Assembly: GCA_018678395.1 (NCBI GenBank)
Contig: JAHHMJ010000684.1
Span: 1 to 6,399 of the forward strand
Length of the DNA stretch: 6,399 bases
Source of the DNA: Gemmatimonadota bacterium
GTDB taxonomy: Bacteria; Gemmatimonadota; Gemmatimonadetes; Longimicrobiales; Gaopeijiaceae
Direction of reading: 5' to 3'
Each line of letters begins with the position of its first letter. Position 1 is the first letter of the stretch. Shown piece after piece: positions 1 to 4,104 of this stretch. Made by a program: the position numbers and the translations under genes. The notes under the pieces are model-generated. The model was given only the letters and a program-made list of their open reading frames with translations. It did no database searches and had not been told where the DNA came from.

Positions 1-549
1 CTCGTCGTAGCGGCGGTACCGGGTGGCCGCTACCGCGGTGGCGCCGCCGGGGCCGTTCGCGTTGGCCGCCGCCATCACCGCCCGCTCGGCCCGCACGTCG
101 AAGAGGTCGCACACGGCCGCGATCGAGACGTTGAGGTCCTCCTGCCCCATGAAGACCTCGAGCGACTTGTTGGCGGGGTTGTTGCGGTGATTCTCGGCCT
201 CCATCTCGATCCAATCGGGATGCGCGAAGCCGAGGCACCGTCCCAGCGACTCGCCTTCACCCCCGAAGCCCACGATGCCCACGCGGACCCGATCGCCCGG
301 GGGGCGCGAGACAGCGTTGGGAATCACGGCCGGGGCCCGGCCTTCCAGCCCCAGTTCGGCCATGATGGCTTCGCGTTTCGCGTCGTCGGTCAGCTTCTTC
401 TGGTACCATCCGGCGAAGAAGACGCCGAGGACCGGCACCGAGGCCAGCGCCTTGAGCAGATCCCGGCGACCGATGCCCGTAGGGTCCGCCGGGCCGTCCG
501 TGTCGCTGCGCGTGTCGTTGCGCGTGGCGTCGCGCGTGTCGTCGCTCAT
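1..549 (-). CDS. Gfo/Idh/MocA family oxidoreductase with twin-arginine leader (partial, C-terminus beyond left edge)
   Basis: The 183 visible residues are the N-terminal part of an NAD(P)-dependent dehydrogenase of the Gfo/Idh/MocA family; the catalytic domain lies outside the window. After an Asp/Thr/Arg-rich start, residues 27-33 read GRRDLLK, a twin-arginine-type motif. A short hydrophobic stretch follows (about 34-48), so Tat export or membrane anchoring is likely. The Rossmann fold starts near residue 88 (VRVGIVGFGGEG, dinucleotide loop) and continues with AAVCDLFDVRAERA (144-157) and TRYRRYDE (176-183), the usual second and third strands of the family. About 45 residues separate the glycine loop from the VCD strand, longer than in typical members. 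The ATG overlaps the doxX stop as ATGA, and GGAGG sits 4 bases upstream (554-558). It is the third gene of the minus-strand operon. The substrate, probably a sugar or cyclitol derivative, cannot be told from this part. Confidence 0.88.
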   Translation of the reverse strand, partial: MSDDTRDATRNDTRSDTDGPADPTGIGRRDLLKALASVPVLGVFFAGWYQKKLTDDAKREAIMAELGLEGRAPAVIPNAVSRPPGDRVRVGIVGFGGEGESLGRCLGFAHPDWIEMEAENHRNNPANKSLEVFMGQEDLNVSIAAVCDLFDVRAERAVMAAANANGPGGATAVAATRYRRYDE

Positions 550-1049
550 GTCGCCTCCACGGTGGTCCGGGGCTTACGCAGGAGTCGGTCCAGGCCGATG
601 CGATGGCTGGTGGGGAGAGCGAGCAACACCATCAGCGCGGCCAGCTCCACCAGGACCTTGTTGACGATCAGGTAGCTCCCCTCGGCGGGGGTCGTGTACT
701 CCAGACCCGGGAGGGGCGGAGCGGCCAGGTAGTAGAGGGCCAGCAGCACGATCCCCGCCGTGGTCGCCGTCCGTGTGAAGACGCCCACGAGCAGGGCGAG
801 TCCGATGAGGATGAGCCCCCACTCGTTCAGCGCGTCCACCACGACCAGGGCCTCGGGGTTGGCCGCCAGGTCCTGGAAGAAGCCCGAGAACCATCCCGGG
901 GACTCCTGGAGGTAGCCCGCCGAGGTCCATTGGTCGCTCGTGATCTTGGCCACTCCCTCGTACAGGAAGTGCCAGCCCACGAGCATGCGCAGGACCACCA
1001 GGGTCGTGAGCTGGAAGCCGCCCAGCGGGGCGTCGGCCGATCGACTCAT
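546..1049 (-). CDS. DoxX family membrane protein
   Basis: This 167-residue protein has four probable membrane helices, at about 14-34, 76-94, 96-112 and 126-146. The pattern LRMLVGWHFLYEGVAK (20-35) followed by a Trp-containing segment and GYL (45-47) is typical of the DoxX/DoxD superfamily, as is NKVLVELAAL (130-139). DoxD is the quinone-reducing membrane subunit of archaeal thiosulfate:quinone oxidoreductase. Most bacterial DoxX proteins have no proven reaction and are thought to be redox partners of a neighbouring enzyme. Here the neighbour is the Tat-type oxidoreductase downstream, so passing electrons from it to the membrane is a reasonable inference. The ATG overlaps the apbE stop (ATGA), and AAAGGGGAG lies 4 bases upstream (1054-1062), which fixes the start. 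Its own TGA overlaps the next ATG. Family assignment is firm; function is inferred. Confidence 0.9.
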   Translation of the reverse strand: MSRSADAPLGGFQLTTLVVLRMLVGWHFLYEGVAKITSDQWTSAGYLQESPGWFSGFFQDLAANPEALVVVDALNEWGLILIGLALLVGVFTRTATTAGIVLLALYYLAAPPLPGLEYTTPAEGSYLIVNKVLVELAALMVLLALPTSHRIGLDRLLRKPRTTVEAT

Positions 1050-2101
1050 GGTTCTCCCCTTTCACGGTGTGACTCCGAGACGGACCGCCAGCGCGAGGAG
1101 CGCCATCGTCGGCCGTCGGCGCCCAGCAGCAGACAGGCGCAACACGGGAGGGTCTCGATGAGGGCCACCGCCCACGCCGGCCGTAGCACCAGCGTGGTCG
1201 TGGCGAGTGCGTCGGCCATCATCGCCGAGGGCGCGGCCACCGACGCGCTGAGGGTCGTCTGTGGTGAGCGTCCCGTGGCCGTGTCCACCACGTGGTGCAC
1301 GCGACCGTCCGGCGTGAAGCGGTCCTCGTAGCCGCCGGAGGTGGCGATGGCCCCCGACGTCAGCTCGGTGACGACCGGGAAGCCGGTCTGCCTCAGGGGA
1401 TCCTGGACCCCGATCCTCCAGGGCCGGTCGTCTTCGTTCAGACCCGACGTCCGGATGTCGCCGCCGGCGTCGATGAGCCAGCGATCGAGGCCACGCCGCT
1501 GAAGCACCGCGGCCACGCAGTCCACCACGTACCCCTTCGCGATGCCGTCCAGAGTCAGGCCCATTCCCGACCGCTTCAGGCGAACGGACCGGCGCCCCAC
1601 CCGAAGACCCGACATCCCCACGAGCCCTCGAGCACTCCGGAGCTCCGCGTCGGACACCGCGCCCCCGAATTTCAGCCCCCGCAGCAGATCCACCACCGGC
1701 TTCACCGTGACGTCGAAGGCTCCGCGGCTGATCCGATGGAGTTCTGCTGCGCCGTTCAACACGGCGCGGAGTTCCGGCGGCGCACCACGAAGAGCACCCC
1801 GTTCGTTCAGCGTGGACACGGCCGACGAACCGTCGTGCCGGTTGAGCAAGGCGACGACCCGGTGCAGCTCATCGAAGGCCTCCCCAAGGGTCGTGTCGGT
1901 CAGGTCCTGGGACCCGTGCACCACAGTTACCGACACGCGCGTGCGCATGGAGGGCGCGGACCACGTCGTGCGCCGCAGGCGTCGACTCAGCCGAGCGCTC
2001 TCCTCCACCCGGGGCCCGGGATTCGCGGCCTGGAACCCCAGCTTCGTCAGGGTAGCGGCGAGGTCGTCCACGGGGACGCCGGGGGAGGTGACGTCAGGCA
2101 T
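1046..2101 (-). CDS. apbE: FAD:protein FMN transferase (ApbE family)
   Basis: ApbE enzymes attach FMN from FAD to a threonine of target flavoproteins, with Mg2+. This 351-residue protein shows the family blocks in order: SAPSMRTRVSVTVV (48-61, usually with MGT), NRHDGSSAVSTLNE (87-100), SRGAFDVTVKPVVDLL (125-140), LDGIAKGYVVD (184-194), LIDAGGDIRTSG (209-220), WRIGVQDP (228-235), IATSGGYEDRF (252-262), HHVVDTATGRSP (269-280) and MMADALATTT (294-303). D297 and T301 match the metal-binding Asp and Thr of characterised ApbE proteins. I chose the ATG at 2101 because only a weak TTG at 2317 lies further upstream and that extension has no hydrophobic segment. A GAGGTGA lies about 15 bases upstream, so the ribosome site is not ideal. 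No signal peptide or lipobox is seen, so the enzyme looks cytoplasmic. It is the first gene of the operon with doxX and the oxidoreductase. No flavinylation target is visible in the window. Confidence 0.93.
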   Translation of the reverse strand: MPDVTSPGVPVDDLAATLTKLGFQAANPGPRVEESARLSRRLRRTTWSAPSMRTRVSVTVVHGSQDLTDTTLGEAFDELHRVVALLNRHDGSSAVSTLNERGALRGAPPELRAVLNGAAELHRISRGAFDVTVKPVVDLLRGLKFGGAVSDAELRSARGLVGMSGLRVGRRSVRLKRSGMGLTLDGIAKGYVVDCVAAVLQRRGLDRWLIDAGGDIRTSGLNEDDRPWRIGVQDPLRQTGFPVVTELTSGAIATSGGYEDRFTPDGRVHHVVDTATGRSPQTTLSASVAAPSAMMADALATTTLVLRPAWAVALIETLPCCACLLLGADGRRWRSSRWRSVSESHRERGEP

Positions 2102-2151
2102 ACGTCTACGGTGGTCACCTCGGCGGACGAAGCGGTATCCAGAGGATGCCG

Positions 2152-2184
2152 TCGGATCGTGCGGGGAATATTCCTCGGATCGTG
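2152..2184. repeat. 10-bp direct repeat flanking a palindrome
   Basis: TCGGATCGTG occurs exactly at 2152-2161 and again at 2175-2184. The start-to-start distance is 23 bases, about two helical turns. The palindrome at 2165-2174 lies between the copies, which fits a composite regulator-binding site upstream of apbE. A regulatory role is inferred only from the arrangement. Confidence 0.45.
2165..2174. promoter_or_regulatory. Palindrome GGAATATTCC, possible operator
   Basis: A perfect 10-bp palindrome lies 64-73 bases upstream of the apbE ATG. It is an AT-rich core in very GC-rich surroundings. With two preceding G residues it shares GGGGAAT with the second palindrome at 2288-2300, so both may bind the same dimeric regulator. 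Confidence 0.4.
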
Positions 2185-2287
2185 GTCCCTGGGGCTCGGT
2201 CCCGTCAGACCTCTCCCGTTCCTGGGCCGCTGTGCGGGGCACCTGCGCGTCTCCACACCGATCCACCCAGGGTGGGGGATGTCCGTA

Positions 2288-2300
2288 GGGGAATTTCCCC
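2288..2300. promoter_or_regulatory. Palindrome GGGGAATTTCCCC, possible operator
   Basis: Two perfect 6-base arms (GGGGAA and TTCCCC) surround one central base. The site is about 127-139 bases upstream of the cytochrome ATG and about 125 bases centre to centre from the related palindrome at 2165-2174. This arrangement could coordinate both divergent genes; no regulator gene is in the window. Confidence 0.45.
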
Positions 2301-2316
2301 ACACGGTCCTCACGCA

Positions 2317-2342
2317 AATCACCCGCTTGCAGTGGGGTGATT
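2317..2342. promoter_or_regulatory. 8-bp perfect inverted repeat, possible operator or leader hairpin
   Basis: AATCACCC (2317-2324) is the exact reverse complement of GGGTGATT (2335-2342), with 10 bases between. It lies 85-110 bases upstream of the cytochrome start. It could be a binding site for a dimeric regulator or a hairpin in the cytochrome leader RNA. No U-tract follows, so it is not a typical terminator. Confidence 0.4.
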
Positions 2343-2426
2343 CTTCCGACTCGCGCCGCTCCCGAACGGTCCCACGTTCAGAGTGGGGCACCAGGACACA
2401 CACCCGGCCGAACGTGGGGGAAGAAG

Positions 2427-3191
2427 ATGACCGTGCGTAAGCGAATCGCCGCTCTCGTGATCGTCGCCACGGCGCTGGCCTGCGGGGAGCAGGCCCCGCC
2501 TCCACCGGAAGGGGCAGCCGGCGACGCGGCAGCCATACCCGCTGCCGCGCTTCTAGCCGCCCTCTCGGATGAGCAGGCGGAGGGTCGCGCGCTATACCAG
2601 TCGGTCTGCTGGACGTGCCACGGCGCCGGCGGTCGCGGCGACGGACCCGTGGCGGGGACGGAAACGGTGGGGGTACCCCAGGACTTCGTGGCCGGAGACT
2701 ATGCCGCTCTCTCGCTCGCCGAACTCGAGCATCGGTTCCAGGCGTCGCTCACCGGGGACGGCGTGGACCCGGAACATCCCCACATGCGGACCGTGGTGGA
2801 GTTGCTCAAACCGGACCGGTTCCGGACGGCCCTCAGCTACATCCCCGTCCTCGCCTATCCGTCCGGCATTCCTGGAAGCGCGCTGACGGGGATGGACCTG
2901 TATCAGACCCGGTGTGCCGCCTGCCACGGCGAGCTGGGTGACGGCCAGGGCCATGCCGCAGATGCGTTGAAGGTGGTGGAGCCCGCGAACTTCCGCGCCG
3001 ACACGCTGGTCGCGGCCGGCGACTGGAACGGGGTGTTCGATCGGATCAGCGAGGGTGGACGGACCGTGCACGGCTCGTCGATGCCGCCCTGGGGCGCGGC
3101 GCTGTCCGAAACCCAGATCTGGGATCTGGTGGCCTACGTGGCCACCTTCGACCCGGGTGCGCTTCCGGCGGTTCCGGGTCGCGGGCCCTGA
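2427..3191 (+). CDS. Di-heme c-type cytochrome lipoprotein
   Basis: The product is a 254-residue exported electron carrier. Residues 1-19 (MTVRKRIAALVIVATALAC) form a lipoprotein signal peptide whose ALAC|G fits a permissive lipobox, so lipid attachment at C19 is likely. A Pro/Ala-rich linker follows. Two cytochrome c domains each have a CxxCH heme site: CWTCH at 61-65 and CAACH at 163-167, both preceded by LYQ and followed by G-rich turns (GRGDG, GDGQG). M219 in HGSSMPPWG is the clear axial ligand of heme 2. For heme 1 the only evident candidate is M120 in HPHMR. The last helix TQIWDLVAYVATF (229-241) is the usual C-terminal cytochrome helix. The ATG at 2427 is preceded by a purine run (GGGGGAAGAAG) rather than a textbook ribosome site. 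The gene is divergent from the apbE operon and may accept electrons from that redox system; this link is inferred. Confidence 0.93.
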   Translation: MTVRKRIAALVIVATALACGEQAPPPPEGAAGDAAAIPAAALLAALSDEQAEGRALYQSVCWTCHGAGGRGDGPVAGTETVGVPQDFVAGDYAALSLAELEHRFQASLTGDGVDPEHPHMRTVVELLKPDRFRTALSYIPVLAYPSGIPGSALTGMDLYQTRCAACHGELGDGQGHAADALKVVEPANFRADTLVAAGDWNGVFDRISEGGRTVHGSSMPPWGAALSETQIWDLVAYVATFDPGALPAVPGRGP

Positions 3192-3208
3192 GGGTTTCTC
3201 AGGGCCCG
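3182..3208. terminator. Hairpin at the end of the cytochrome gene, possibly bidirectional
   Basis: An 11-bp perfect stem (3182-3192 with 3198-3208) closes a 5-base GGTTT loop; the core arms are GGGCCCTGAG and CTCAGGGCCC. The TGA stop of the cytochrome gene lies inside the left arm. It sits between two convergent genes, so it could stop transcription from both sides. No T-run follows on either strand, so a rho-independent mechanism is uncertain. Confidence 0.6.
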
Positions 3209-3242
3209 TCGGAATCCCCTCCAACCCCCGCGGCGGAGCGCC

Positions 3243-3872
3243 CTAGCGCTCTCGAAGGGTGTAGTTCCCGTCCACCACGACGGTGCGGAAGTCTTCGCCT
3301 TCGTCATCGCCGTAGAACTCGTCGGGCACGCACGTGATGTCTCGGGCACGCCGCGTCATGTCGCCGGATCCCCGACCGCCCTCCTTGATCGCGATTCCGA
3401 ATCGGGTGTTCAGCTGCATGGGTGGCTCGTACTGGACCTTGGTCACGTCGTAGCAGACGTTGGCCACCTTGGCGCCGTCGGGCGCCGTGCGAATCTCGAG
3501 ATCCGTCACGACCGCGTGATACTGGAACCAGATCTCGTCCGCCACGCAGTCGGGGTATGCTCCTGACCCGCGGTAGGTGGTGATCTGTACCTGACCACGT
3601 GCGGCGCCGTTGCGCCCGGTAGCCGATACGTTCTGGAAGACGACGTTGCACGTGCTCGTGTACGCCATTCCCCCTCCCGTGACCTTGGCGGTCCAACGTC
3701 CCGCGAACGCGCGCGAGACCTTTGCGGCGGATTCGTCCAGGTCCGAGGGGCGCTGCGGTGAATCGACGGCATCGGAGTCCGGAGTCATCGGCAGCTCTCC
3801 GTCGCACGACGCGATACCGAGACACAGGAACGAGCCGGCCATCAGGAGGACAGGGGCCGTGTGGCGTTTCAT
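3243..3872 (-). CDS. Putative lipoprotein of unknown function
   Basis: I do not recognise this 209-residue protein. It starts with a lysine/arginine-containing n-region, a hydrophobic stretch and the lipobox LGIASC, so C23 should be lipidated and the protein held in the cell envelope. Residues 24-55 are acidic and proline-rich, probably a disordered linker. The mature domain from about residue 56 (FAGRWTAKVTGGG) has alternating hydrophobic residues that suggest beta strands, and four cysteines (75, 109, 140, 181) that could form two disulfides. The C-terminal part has an acidic run (GDDEGEDF, 188-195). The opening GRW motif recalls small lipocalin-like domains, but that is only a resemblance. 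The ATG has GGAGG six bases upstream (3879-3883). The gene stands alone, convergent with the cytochrome and divergent from the GGT-like gene. Confidence 0.8.
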   Translation of the reverse strand: MKRHTAPVLLMAGSFLCLGIASCDGELPMTPDSDAVDSPQRPSDLDESAAKVSRAFAGRWTAKVTGGGMAYTSTCNVVFQNVSATGRNGAARGQVQITTYRGSGAYPDCVADEIWFQYHAVVTDLEIRTAPDGAKVANVCYDVTKVQYEPPMQLNTRFGIAIKEGGRGSGDMTRRARDITCVPDEFYGDDEGEDFRTVVVDGNYTLRER

Positions 3873-3970
3873 TGAGCACCTCCGGGATACTGGCCGTCAG
3901 CCGGAGGAGGGAGCCGGAGCACGCGGGTATGACGGCTCGTGGGCGATGCTGAAATCTCGCATGGTGGCGG

Positions 3971-3982
3971 TTGCCGCGGCAA
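3971..3982. promoter_or_regulatory. Palindrome TTGCCGCGGCAA, possible operator
   Basis: This is a perfect 12-bp palindrome roughly midway between the two divergent starts, 99 bases from one ATG and 123 from the other. The symmetric CG-centred shape resembles operators of dimeric helix-turn-helix repressors, but no regulator is nearby and GC-rich DNA yields such sites by chance. Confidence 0.35.
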
Positions 3983-4023
3983 TCGAACGGGACACCCATC
4001 GCCCGCGTTGCGGCAGCACTCGT

Positions 4024-4063
4024 GCCGAGCCCACTTTCTCCGGGCCGAGCCCAACTTCTCCGG
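4024..4063. repeat. 20-bp tandem duplication upstream of the GGT-like gene
   Basis: GCCGAGCCCACTTTCTCCGG (4024-4043) is followed directly by GCCGAGCCCAACTTCTCCGG (4044-4063); 18 of 20 bases match, the two differences being adjacent. The copies are about two helical turns long and end 41 bases before the ATG, so they lie in the promoter or leader. They may be a recent slippage duplication or paired protein-binding sites. Confidence 0.75.
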
Positions 4064-4104
4064 CCTGCGCCTTTCACCGCGCGGCCCCCCGCAGGAGCAC
4101 CTCC

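Larger units (their letters stand above)
2102..2426. promoter_or_regulatory. Divergent intergenic region between apbE operon and cytochrome gene
   Basis: This 325-base stretch separates two genes transcribed away from each other, so promoters for both directions must lie here. I see no convincing short gene in it and no clear -35/-10 pair. It holds two palindromes of related sequence, an 8-bp inverted repeat and a 10-bp direct repeat, listed separately. GTGGGG also occurs four times on the plus strand (starting at 2272, 2332, 2383 and 2414), which may only reflect base composition. Confidence 0.6.
3873..4104. promoter_or_regulatory. Divergent intergenic region upstream of lipoprotein and GGT-like genes
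   Basis: Promoters for both flanking genes should lie in these 232 bases. I see no clear -35/-10 boxes and no short gene. A 12-bp palindrome (3971-3982) and a 20-bp tandem duplication (4024-4063) are listed separately. The ribosome site AGGAG at 4093-4097, seven bases before the ATG at 4105, serves the GGT-like gene. Confidence 0.55.

Noticed and set aside
187..1331. Plus-strand open frames opposite the oxidoreductase and doxX genes.
   Set aside because: They are antisense shadows, rich in Arg, Gly and His, with no domain, while the minus-strand frames match known families and have ribosome sites.
2102..2317. 72-codon N-terminal extension of apbE from a TTG at 2317.
   Set aside because: The extra residues are Arg/Pro-rich without a signal peptide or domain, and would cover the palindromes of the divergent promoter region.
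2272..2420. Four GTGGGG motifs on the plus strand upstream of the cytochrome gene.
   Set aside because: Spacing is irregular (60, 51, 31 bases), flanks differ, and such G-runs are common in this composition.
2337..2426. Upstream GTG start for the cytochrome gene.
   Set aside because: It would put 30 non-hydrophobic residues in front of a good lipoprotein signal peptide.
3610..4104. Upstream extension of the GGT-like reading frame.
   Set aside because: It overlaps the divergent lipoprotein gene, and the ATG at 4105 has a ribosome site and begins a signal peptide.
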